Of a stretch of DNA of 5,067 bases, positions 1-5,067 are shown piece after piece. Each line of letters begins with the position of its first letter. Within the stretch, counting starts at the first letter, position 1. The position numbers and the translations under genes are program-made. Under the pieces are notes generated by a model that saw nothing but the letters and a program-made list of their open reading frames with translations, was not told where the DNA came from and did no database searches. Source of the DNA: Eggerthellaceae bacterium UBA5906 (lineage in GTDB: Bacteria; Actinomycetota; Coriobacteriia; Coriobacteriales; Eggerthellaceae); NCBI GenBank assembly GCA_002431805.1, contig DJEE01000041.1, positions 5,995 through 11,061 of the forward strand, in the 5' to 3' direction.

Positions 1-2
1 CG

Positions 3-1289
3 TTTGTTGACATATTCAACTTCTGCGTGTTTCTTGCGTTCACCATCTGCTACACGTATCAGCTGTATTACGTGTTCGTGGTGCTTACTCGCAAGCCTAA
101 GCAGCTGGTGGCGAAAAAGAACCACAAGTTCGCGGTGGTTATTAGCGCGCGCAACGAAAGCGCGGTCATCGGGCAGCTCATCCACTCCATTAAGGTGCAG
201 AACTACCCCAGCGAGCTTATCGACGTGTTCGTAATTGCCGACAACTGCACGGATAACACGGCCGATGTGGCCCGCGAGGCCGGCGCCACCGTGTTCCCGC
301 GCTTCAACACCGAGCAGGTAGGCAAGGGCTATGCGCTCGACTACGGCTTCAACGTGATTTTGAGCCAGTACGCCGACCGTGGCTACGAGGCCTATTTCGT
401 GTTCGACGCCGACAACGTGCTTGACGTGAACTACTTCCGCGAAATGAACAAGACGTTTGACAACGGCGCGGTGGCTTCCACCAGTTACCGCAACTCCAAG
501 AACTACGACAGCAACTGGATTTCCGCGGGCTACGCCGTGTGGTTCCTGCGCGAGGCAAAATTCCTGAACCAGGCACGTCTGACGCTGAACACCAGCTGCG
601 CCATCTCGGGCACGGGCTTCTACATTTCCGCAAAGGTCATCGAGCGCAACGGTGGCTGGAAATGGCACTTGCTTACTGAGGACATCGAGTTCTCGGCGAA
701 CTCCATCTTGGAAGGCGAGCGCATCAGCTACACGCCCACGGCAATCCTCTACGACGAGCAGCCCGTTACGTTCCGCGACTCGTGGAATCAGCGTTTCCGC
801 TGGGCAAAGGGCTTTTACCAGGTGTTTTGGCACTACGGAGCCCGCTTGGCGAAAGGCATTGCCACCAACCCGAAGGGTAGCCGCTTTGCGTGCTACGACA
901 TGCTCATGACCATTGCCCCGGGCATGCTGCTGACTATCATCAGCGTGACGTTCAACGCCATTATCATTGCGTTGGCCGCGGCGGGCGTCATGTCTACCGG
1001 CGTGATGGTGGCGTCTTCGCTGTCGTCTATCTTCTTCTGCCTGATGAACTACATGGTGTTCATGTTCATGTTCGGCGTGCTTACCACGTTTGTTGAATGG
1101 GACTCCATCCACTCCACCACGGGCAAGAAGATCCTATACATGTTCACGTTCCCGTTCTTCATGCTCACCTATGTGCCTATTGCCCTGGTGGCGCTGGTGA
1201 AGAAGTGCGATTGGAAGCCCATCAAGCACTCCATCAACGTGGACGTGCAGGAGTTTGCGGAAAGCGAATCGCGCCGCGAGCGCGCGTAA
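3..1289 (+). CDS. Membrane glycosyltransferase family 2 (5'-truncated by window edge)
   Basis: This is a probable processive inner-membrane glycosyltransferase that would move a sugar from a nucleotide sugar onto a growing envelope or exopolysaccharide chain. The frame is open from position 3, and the upstream residues are part of a membrane helix, so the true start lies outside the window. Numbering from the GTG at 27, residues 1-20 finish a first membrane helix. A GT-A fold starts with AVVISARNE (36-44) and continues with ADNCTDNT (71-78). The catalytic signs are DAD (127-129), TED (217-219) and QRFRW (255-259), which match the DxD, (T/E)ED and QxxRW motifs of the BcsA/IcaA/NodC-type families. 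Three hydrophobic stretches follow, at about 292-325, 326-357 and 369-391, then a short charged tail. Donor and product cannot be read from the sequence. The family call is firm; processivity is inferred from QxxRW plus the membrane segments. Confidence 0.93.
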   Translation, partial: FVDIFNFCVFLAFTICYTYQLYYVFVVLTRKPKQLVAKKNHKFAVVISARNESAVIGQLIHSIKVQNYPSELIDVFVIADNCTDNTADVAREAGATVFPRFNTEQVGKGYALDYGFNVILSQYADRGYEAYFVFDADNVLDVNYFREMNKTFDNGAVASTSYRNSKNYDSNWISAGYAVWFLREAKFLNQARLTLNTSCAISGTGFYISAKVIERNGGWKWHLLTEDIEFSANSILEGERISYTPTAILYDEQPVTFRDSWNQRFRWAKGFYQVFWHYGARLAKGIATNPKGSRFACYDMLMTIAPGMLLTIISVTFNAIIIALAAAGVMSTGVMVASSLSSIFFCLMNYMVFMFMFGVLTTFVEWDSIHSTTGKKILYMFTFPFFMLTYVPIALVALVKKCDWKPIKHSINVDVQEFAESESRRERA

Positions 1290-1332
1290 CGGTAGTGCGC
1301 CCCAAGCGTTTCCAGCAAAACGTATAGCGAAC

Positions 1333-1359
1333 AAAAGGCGGCCTGCGGGCCGCCTTTTT
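1333..1359. terminator. Bidirectional rho-independent terminator
   Basis: A perfect 7-bp GC-rich stem (GGCGGCC 1337-1343 with GGCCGCC 1348-1354) encloses the loop TGCG. It is flanked by AAAA on the left and TTTTT on the right. It lies between two converging genes, 44 nt after the glycosyltransferase stop and just after the comF stop on the other strand. It can therefore serve both. Confidence 0.9.
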
Positions 1360-1365
1360 CGTGTC

Positions 1366-2112
1366 TTACACCCGGGCGAACACCAGGCAGTGCAACGTTT
1401 GGGCGCCTGCGGCGCGCAGCGCGTCACAGGCGGCACTCATGGTGGAACCGGTGGTGCATACGTCGTCGATAAGCAGCACGTGTGCGGGTGCCGTGGCTCC
1501 TTCAAGGGTGCGGAAACTCCCGCGCAGGTTGCCCATGCGCCCGCGGCGCCCCAATGCGCGCTGGTCAAGGGTGCGCGGCCGCGCCAGCACGCCTACTACG
1601 GGCAGGCCGAGCAAGTTGCCCACGGCGTGTGCGAGGTCGTTGCCGTGGTCGAACCCGCGCCTGCGCCGCGCGGCGCTGCTGGCGGGAATGGGCACAAGGG
1701 CAGGCCGGCTAGCAAGCCACGCCGGCGGCACCTGCGGCACCATCAGCCGTGCCATGTCGTGCACCAGTGCGCGCTCGCCTGCGTCTTTCCAGCCGCGCAC
1801 GATGCGCGCGGCGTCATCGTTGTACGTGACGGCGGCGGCCATGCCGTCGAACGCCGGGTGTGCGCGGCCAGCGGCTGCCAACATCACCTCGTTGCACTCG
1901 CAGCATTGCAGGCGCCCAAACGGCGCGCCGCAGCGCGGACAGGCGCGCCACCAGTCAACAAAGCGCAACTTTGCCGCGCATGTGGGGCACAGCGATGCTC
2001 CGGGCGTGTCGCACACCACGCAACGCGTGGGCCACACGGTTTCCGCTAGGGCCTCGGCGGCGCCTAACCCGTACAGGGCAAACCTGTCTGCTATGTTACG
2101 AATGGAAGTCAT
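1366..2112 (-). CDS. comF: ComF family protein (zinc ribbon plus phosphoribosyltransferase-like domain)
   Basis: This ComF/ComFC homologue has 248 aa, the usual length for the family. ComF proteins are cytoplasmic and are needed for DNA uptake in naturally transformable bacteria, where they are thought to handle incoming single-stranded DNA. The N-terminal part carries two zinc-ribbon-like cysteine sets: C31/C34 with C42/C45, and C58/C61 with C70/C71/C73. The type I phosphoribosyltransferase fold follows. It shows AVTYNDDAARIVRGWKD (94-110), LVPIPASSAARRRRGFDHGN (139-158), the Q-L-R-N-G-F region (184-200) and the PRPP-binding loop LLIDDVCTTGST (213-224). The protein ends about a dozen residues after the last predicted strand. 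The ATG at 2112 has only a weak ribosome site (TAGGT, nearly touching the start codon). No other com gene is visible, so whether this organism is competent is unknown. Confidence 0.95.
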   Translation of the reverse strand: MTSIRNIADRFALYGLGAAEALAETVWPTRCVVCDTPGASLCPTCAAKLRFVDWWRACPRCGAPFGRLQCCECNEVMLAAAGRAHPAFDGMAAAVTYNDDAARIVRGWKDAGERALVHDMARLMVPQVPPAWLASRPALVPIPASSAARRRRGFDHGNDLAHAVGNLLGLPVVGVLARPRTLDQRALGRRGRMGNLRGSFRTLEGATAPAHVLLIDDVCTTGSTMSAACDALRAAGAQTLHCLVFARV

Positions 2113-2144
2113 ACCTACAAGCGTAGCGAACCAACCTTGCAGGT

Positions 2145-2150
2145 ATTATG
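2145..2150 (-). promoter_or_regulatory. Possible -10 box for comF
   Basis: Read on the minus strand this is CATAAT, one change from TATAAT. It lies 32 nt before the comF start and would give a leader of about 25 nt. There is no good -35 at 17 bp; TTGCGC (2172-2177, minus) is too far at 21 bp. The call is weak. Confidence 0.3.
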
Positions 2151-2171
2151 CGCGTCTCGCGTTTGCCATCA

Positions 2172-2195
2172 GCGCAAAGCTTGCGCACGTGCGCA
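2172..2195. repeat. Two overlapping palindromes in the comF upstream region
   Basis: GCGCAA (2172-2177) and TTGCGC (2181-2186) form an inverted repeat around AGC. TGCGCACGTGCGCA (2182-2195) is a perfect 14-bp palindrome that shares bases with it. The stretch lies 60-83 bp upstream of the comF start and could be an operator or a mutually exclusive hairpin pair. No terminator-like T-run follows. Confidence 0.55.
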
Positions 2196-2300
2196 GCGAT
2201 GGGGGTTGCGAACCTTGCGCAGGCGAGTGCCAAACCTTGCAGGTTTCGAAGCGTTCGGATGAACTTGCGAATCGGTTCGGGCTTCCTGCTGCGCGATTCA

Positions 2301-2326
2301 CATGCAACTCGCAGGCAACTTGCATG
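2301..2326. repeat. Inverted repeat CATGCAA / TTGCATG with 12-bp spacer
   Basis: Perfect 7-bp arms lie at 2301-2307 and 2320-2326, about 45 bp before the proposed promoter of the structured RNA. The size and spacing suit a dimeric regulator site, but no regulator is known. Confidence 0.5.
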
Positions 2327-2367
2327 CTGCAGATTCTGCGCATAGGCCGCCGCCGCAGGCCGGCTTC

Positions 2368-2376
2368 TGCTAAACT
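2368..2376 (+). promoter_or_regulatory. Possible extended -10 promoter for the structured RNA
   Basis: TGCTAAACT matches an extended -10 element (TGn followed by a TATAAT-like hexamer at 2371-2376). No convincing -35 is seen 16-18 bp upstream. Transcription would begin near 2383, just before the first paired base of the RNA's closing helix at 2385. This agreement is the main support. Confidence 0.45.
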
Positions 2377-2382
2377 ACGTAC

Positions 2383-2640
2383 CACTTCTTTCGAGTCTGT
2401 AGTTGCGGGTTCCCACGGAACCCTAGTCCATGGCAGATGCGGTCAAAAGGATCCACGTAAGCCGCGCGGTGCATCCCGGGCGACGAGCATGGCGTATCCT
2501 AGAGGTAAGACGTACCTTCCGTTTATACGAGCGGCATACCGTCGCGACGGAGGAGAGGGCGGCGCGAAAGCTAAACCCCGGTACGCGAGTGTGGGGTCAA
2601 AAACTAGGTCAGTCGAAAGAAGCCTTTTCGAAAAGCTAGA
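2383..2640 (+). ncRNA. Large structured RNA, candidate raiA-motif type
   Basis: Several helices can be traced by eye. A perfect 10-bp long-range helix joins CTTCTTTCGA (2385-2394) to TCGAAAGAAG (2613-2622). Inside it, CCTAGT (2422-2427) pairs with ACTAGG (2603-2608). Local hairpins include GTTCC/GGAAC (2409-2421, up to 7 bp), AGGAT/ATCCT with ACG/CGT (2448-2457 with 2493-2500), AGGTA/TACCT (2503-2517), and ACCCC/GGGGT (from about 2575) capped by a short stem with a GCGA tetraloop. The strand is set by the promoter and by the GNRA loop. A 69-codon frame overlaps it, but its rare-codon content is unlike the neighbours. The length (about 240 nt), closed multibranch form and position next to comF fit the raiA motif of Firmicutes and Actinobacteria; I could not match a consensus. 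It may be a free RNA or the leader of the downstream lipoprotein gene. The 3' end is uncertain (2622-2640). Confidence 0.68.
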
Positions 2641-2655
2641 TGGAGGAAGTCCGGA

Positions 2656-3657
2656 ATGAAGCATTTCAAGCGCTTTGCAGCATGTTGCGCTGCCATGGCG
2701 TGCGCAGCGGCTATGCTGCTTACCGCATCAGGGTGTCAGCAGCAGCAAGAAGCCTACACGCCCCCCGAGGCCACGCCTACGGTAAGCAAGCCCACCATCG
2801 GGCAGGAAGGCGTGCTGCGCGTGGGCGTGAACGCCAACAACGCGCCGCTTGCTGGACAACCCTCTTCTTCCACGAAAATCGTGGGCATTGACGTTGACAT
2901 GGCTGCGGCCCTAGCTGACCAGCTGGGCTTGAAGCTTGAAGTGACCGATGTGGGAACCGAGGCGTCATCTGCTTTGTCTTCGGGCAAGGTTGACCTGGTC
3001 ATGGGTGTGAGCAAGTCTGATTCCACGGTGTCGTTCTGGACGTCTGACACGTACTTGCCCACGGGCGTGGTGCTGTTTGCGCAAACGTCGAACAACACAG
3101 TGCCCACCAACACCGCCGCAACGAAAATCGCTGCACAGGTTTCTTCCAACAGCGCCTGGGCCGTTACGAACGAATACGACAACAGCACTATCACCACCAC
3201 CGATGACCTGAAAAGCGCGTTCAGCGCACTGCAGTCCGGCCAGGTGCAGTACGTGGCCGCCGACGCCGTGGTGGGAACGTACGTAGCGCGCAATGCGGGT
3301 ATGGACGTGCATATGGTGGCCCTTATGCAGGCGGCGGGCGGCTATTCGGTGGGCGTGCTTGACGGCAACACGAAGCTTAAGCAGGCCGTTTCCAATGCGC
3401 TGTCAACCATGAACAGCAATGGCGTGGCGTCTGTCATCCAGAAGAAGTGGCTGGGCCAAACCATGGACCTGTCGAACGTGAAGATGACGGCCGGCGCGCT
3501 TTCCAGCGACGATTCCAGCGAAGATGATGCGGCTACCACCACAACCGATCCGGTGGCTGCGGCCTTAGCTGCAACCACTGCGGGCAAATCCGCTGCAGCA
3601 AACGGTACGGCGTCGAGTGAGACTTCCTCGACCACCAGCACCACTTCTACGAACTAG
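2656..3657 (+). CDS. Solute-binding lipoprotein, family 3 (amino-acid-type ABC transporter)
   Basis: This 333-aa protein should capture a small solute outside the membrane and pass it to an ABC importer. The start at 2656 has a strong ribosome site (GGAGGA 2642-2647, 8-nt gap). Residues 1-26 form a lipoprotein signal with basic KHFKR, a hydrophobic core and the lipobox ASGC, so C27 would be lipidated. The family 3 fold spans about 53-267, with VLRVGV (53-58), IVGIDVDMAAALADQLG (75-91), GKVDLVMG (110-117), a hinge region and the late IQKKWLG (261-267). D203 in VAADAVVG sits where family members usually bind the ligand amine. The arginine usually found in the TxxR segment after the first strand set is replaced (SKSDSTVS, 119-126). 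Residues 281-333 are a Ser/Thr/Ala/Asp-rich low-complexity tail. No permease or ATPase gene follows, so the partner importer is elsewhere. The ligand is unknown. Confidence 0.9.
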   Translation: MKHFKRFAACCAAMACAAAMLLTASGCQQQQEAYTPPEATPTVSKPTIGQEGVLRVGVNANNAPLAGQPSSSTKIVGIDVDMAAALADQLGLKLEVTDVGTEASSALSSGKVDLVMGVSKSDSTVSFWTSDTYLPTGVVLFAQTSNNTVPTNTAATKIAAQVSSNSAWAVTNEYDNSTITTTDDLKSAFSALQSGQVQYVAADAVVGTYVARNAGMDVHMVALMQAAGGYSVGVLDGNTKLKQAVSNALSTMNSNGVASVIQKKWLGQTMDLSNVKMTAGALSSDDSSEDDAATTTTDPVAAALAATTAGKSAAANGTASSETSSTTSTTSTN

Positions 3658-3682
3658 TTTTTCGAATACGGATGTGCTGTAT

Positions 3683-3715
3683 GTGCGGCCCTTGCAAACG
3701 TTGCAAGGGCCGCAC
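3683..3715 (+). terminator. Strong 15-bp hairpin after the lipoprotein gene
   Basis: The arms 3683-3697 and 3701-3715 are perfectly complementary (GTGCGGCCCTTGCAA and its complement) around ACG. It starts 25 nt after the lipoprotein stop and is the likely transcript end. No T-run follows, so it is an atypical terminator, or else an mRNA 3'-end stabiliser. Part of the stem resembles the CCTTGCA motif found elsewhere in the window. Confidence 0.5.
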
Positions 3716-3791
3716 TGCTATTGTGCAAGGTTGCGGTTTGCGCAGCGGGGTTGCACAGTGATGGTGAAACCGCACAAAGGTAAGCTGATGC

Positions 3792-3822
3792 TTGACCTTG
3801 AGTGAACTTCAAGTTGTGTAAT
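3792..3822 (+). promoter_or_regulatory. Promoter with 19-bp spacer and MerR-like dyad before larB
   Basis: TTGACC (3792-3797) and TGTAAT (3817-3822) are separated by 19 bp, longer than the usual 17. The spacer holds an imperfect dyad, ACCTTGA (3795-3801) and TCAAGTT (3809-3815), with one mismatch between its arms. Overlong spacers with a dyad that overlaps the -35 are the mark of MerR-family promoters, where the regulator twists the DNA. No merR gene is visible. An alternative reading is a plain promoter TTGAGT (3798) to TAATAA (3819) with 15 bp. Confidence 0.5.
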
Positions 3823-3837
3823 AAGCTGAACGTTGAA

Positions 3838-3886
3838 AGGAAACGCGGCCAAGCCCGGCAGTTGCACGGCAAGGGCTACGTTTCTT
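3838..3886 (+). promoter_or_regulatory. Leader hairpin ahead of larB
   Basis: An 8-bp helix (3838-3845 with 3879-3886, one G-U pair) encloses a second 5-bp helix AGCCC/GGGCT (3852-3856 with 3873-3877) and a 16-nt loop. It ends 6 nt before the likely ribosome site. It could tune translation or act as a ligand- or metal-responsive leader. I cannot assign it to a known riboswitch class. Confidence 0.4.
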
Positions 3887-3907
3887 GGTACGAGGAAGGA
3901 TTGCGGC

Positions 3908-5067
3908 TTGGAAAAGCGGCAGATGTTGGAAACCTTGCAGCAGGTTGCGCAGCATACGCTAACCCCCGAACAGGCGCAAAGCAAACTTGCCGATGCAGGG
4001 TTTGAAGATTTGGGCTTTGCGAAGGTTGATACGCAGCGTGCGCAGCGCACGGGTGAGGGCGAGGTGGTGTACGGCGCGGGCAAAACGGCGCAGCAAATCG
4101 CAAGCATTTGCCGTGCGCTTGTGAAAGGCGGGCAGCGCTGTGTGCTGGTCACGCGCTTAGACGCGCAAAAGGCGGCAGAGGTTACGAAGCTTATTGCGTC
4201 GGCGGATGACGCGTGCGTCAACCCGCCCGTGTTCGAATATCGCGAACTGCCTCAGCTTGGCCTGTATGGCAGCATCCCTGAACCAGCGGGCGAGGGCTAC
4301 GTTGCCGTGGCGTGTGCGGGAACCAGCGACCTGTACTGTGCGGAGGAAGCCGCCGTTACGGCCGAGGTGCTCGGGTCGCGCGTGGTGCGCCTGTACGACG
4401 TGGGGGTTGCCGGCATCCACAGGCTGCTTGCCCATGCCGACGACATTGCGGGCGCTTCGGCGATTGTTGCCGTTGCCGGCATGGAGGGCGCGCTTGCCAG
4501 CGTGGTGGGCGGCATGGCAAAATGCCCGGTCATTGCCGTGCCAACATCGGTGGGTTACGGCGCCAGCTTTAACGGGCTGGCGGCGCTTTTGGCCATGTTG
4601 AACTCGTGCGCGTCTGGCGTGTCGGTGGTGAACATCGACAACGGGTTTGGCGCGGGCTTTCAAGCCCATATGATCGCATCGATGTGCCGCGGGCACGAAA
4701 GAAAGGAACGCACCATGGAAACATTGCGTTGGAACATAGCGGAAAACGCCACGCGCACGCAGCTTCTTAACGATACGCTGCTGCAGCTGCCCGATGGCGC
4801 ACTCGAACAGCTTGAGGCAAAAGCCCAGGCCGCTGGGGTGCCGGAAGGCCACCACCACAACATCGGCGAAGTGCTGGCAACCATCGACGGCCTTGCGGTA
4901 AGCGATTGCGTGAAGTCCGACATGCGCGCCATCTACACCATTTTGGCCGAAGCCGAGGCCACAGCACACGGGTGCGCCGTTGAGCAAACGCATTTCCATG
5001 AAGTGGGAAACGGCGACCGCATTCGCAACACGTTGCTGTTGTGCCTGGCGGTTGAGCAGGCAAACCC
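3908..5067 (+). CDS. larB: LarB joined in frame to a LarC-like domain (3' end outside window)
   Basis: LarB carboxylates and cleaves nicotinic acid adenine dinucleotide to give pyridinium-3,5-biscarboxylic acid mononucleotide, the first step to the nickel-pincer cofactor of lactate racemase and related enzymes. TTG at 3908 was chosen because AGGAAGGA (3893-3900) lies 7 nt ahead; ATG at 3923 is the alternative, with a poorer site. From the TTG, LarB features are FEDLGFAKVD (32-41), VVYGAGKT (53-60), GTSD (138-141), LYDVGVAGIHRLL (162-174), GMEGAL (191-196), PTSVGYGASFNG (212-223) and LNSC (231-234). C234 and E193 are 41 residues apart, as are the known catalytic C221 and E180 of Lactobacillus LarB. 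The LarB part ends near 250, but no stop follows. The frame continues through an ATG at residue 270 (nt 4715) into a LarC-like stretch with HHHNIGEVLATIDG (315-328), LAEAEATAHG (346-355) and HFHEVG (362-367), and is still open at the end. Confidence 0.88.
   Translation, partial: MEKRQMLETLQQVAQHTLTPEQAQSKLADAGFEDLGFAKVDTQRAQRTGEGEVVYGAGKTAQQIASICRALVKGGQRCVLVTRLDAQKAAEVTKLIASADDACVNPPVFEYRELPQLGLYGSIPEPAGEGYVAVACAGTSDLYCAEEAAVTAEVLGSRVVRLYDVGVAGIHRLLAHADDIAGASAIVAVAGMEGALASVVGGMAKCPVIAVPTSVGYGASFNGLAALLAMLNSCASGVSVVNIDNGFGAGFQAHMIASMCRGHERKERTMETLRWNIAENATRTQLLNDTLLQLPDGALEQLEAKAQAAGVPEGHHHNIGEVLATIDGLAVSDCVKSDMRAIYTILAEAEATAHGCAVEQTHFHEVGNGDRIRNTLLLCLAVEQAN
4702..4717 (+). promoter_or_regulatory. 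Internal ribosome site and ATG at the LarB/LarC-like junction
   Basis: AAAGGA (4702-4707) lies 7 nt before an ATG (4715-4717) in the same frame as larB. This is a well-spaced start signal at the point where LarB homologues end. The LarC-like segment may therefore be made separately as well as, or instead of, as a fusion. Confidence 0.55.

Larger units (their letters stand above)
2133..2244 (+). repeat. 12-bp direct repeat AACCTTGCAGGT, plus a partial copy
   Basis: AACCTTGCAGGT occurs at 2133-2144 and again at 2233-2244, exactly 100 bp apart. A partial copy, AACCTTGC followed by GCAGG, starts at 2211. The same 8-mer appears at 3931-3938 and, inverted, at 2984-2991 and 3725-3732. The first copy overlaps the region where a comF promoter would sit. 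Its function is unknown; a protein-binding site is possible. Confidence 0.6.

Noticed and set aside
2148..2345. A 65-codon + strand frame in the gap upstream of the RNA (and a 79-codon minus-strand frame over it)
   Set aside because: There is no ribosome site and no recognisable protein features, and the frames overlap palindromes and repeats. They look like chance frames in GC-rich DNA.
2430..2639. A 69-codon frame (starts MADAVKRIH) ending just before the lipoprotein ribosome site
   Set aside because: It lies inside the predicted structured RNA, has no good ribosome site, and is full of codons (CTA, CGA, AGA, AGG, TTA) that the clear genes here avoid. RNA structure explains the sequence better, although a small basic protein is not fully excluded.
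1361..2659. A 432-codon + strand frame opposite comF
   Set aside because: It is antisense to a clear ComF gene, has a composition rich in Arg, Ala and Ser typical of shadow frames, and runs into the structured RNA.
2601..2660. Possible SRP RNA or RNase P RNA piece (AGGTCAG, and GAGGAAGTCCG resembling the RNase P GAGGAAAGTCCG)
   Set aside because: The second match is the ribosome site and start of the lipoprotein gene, and the other conserved blocks of either RNA are absent.
3617..3805. A 62-codon frame between the lipoprotein gene and larB, and a 14-codon frame near 3763
   Set aside because: They overlap the lipoprotein end, the hairpin and the larB promoter, and have no ribosome site or recognisable content.
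4157..4999. A 280-codon minus-strand frame opposite larB
   Set aside because: It is a shadow of the LarB/LarC-like frame, whose motifs and catalytic residues are clear.

Overview
The window looks like a chromosomal stretch from a high-GC anaerobic actinobacterium, most likely Coriobacteriia (Eggerthellaceae-like). This is a judgement from GC-rich codon use, gene types and protein style; nothing here proves the genus.

Layout. (1) Positions 3-1289, + strand: a family 2 membrane glycosyltransferase whose N-terminus lies outside the window. It ends at a bidirectional terminator (about 1333-1359). (2) Positions 1366-2112, - strand: a complete ComF-type protein (two zinc ribbons plus a phosphoribosyltransferase-like domain), converging on that terminator. 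(3) Positions 2113-2655: a long gap. Its first half holds palindromes and copies of an AACCTTGC motif, two of them inside a 12-bp direct repeat exactly 100 bp apart. Its second half (about 2383-2640) appears to encode a large structured RNA, closed by a perfect 10-bp long-range helix. Size, structural style and position beside comF suggest the raiA-motif RNA class, but that identification is a hypothesis. (4) Positions 2656-3657, + strand: a lipoprotein of the solute-binding family 3 type with a Ser/Thr-rich tail. No permease or ATPase follows it. (5) Positions 3658-3907: a 15-bp inverted repeat, a promoter with a 19-bp spacer and a MerR-like dyad, and a leader hairpin. (6) Positions 3908-5067, + strand, running off the end: LarB of nickel-pincer cofactor synthesis, joined without a stop codon to a LarC-like domain.

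The genes do not form one pathway. They are separate units: envelope polysaccharide synthesis, DNA uptake, solute capture, and nickel-pincer cofactor synthesis. The two most unusual items are the structured RNA and the LarB/LarC-like continuous reading frame.
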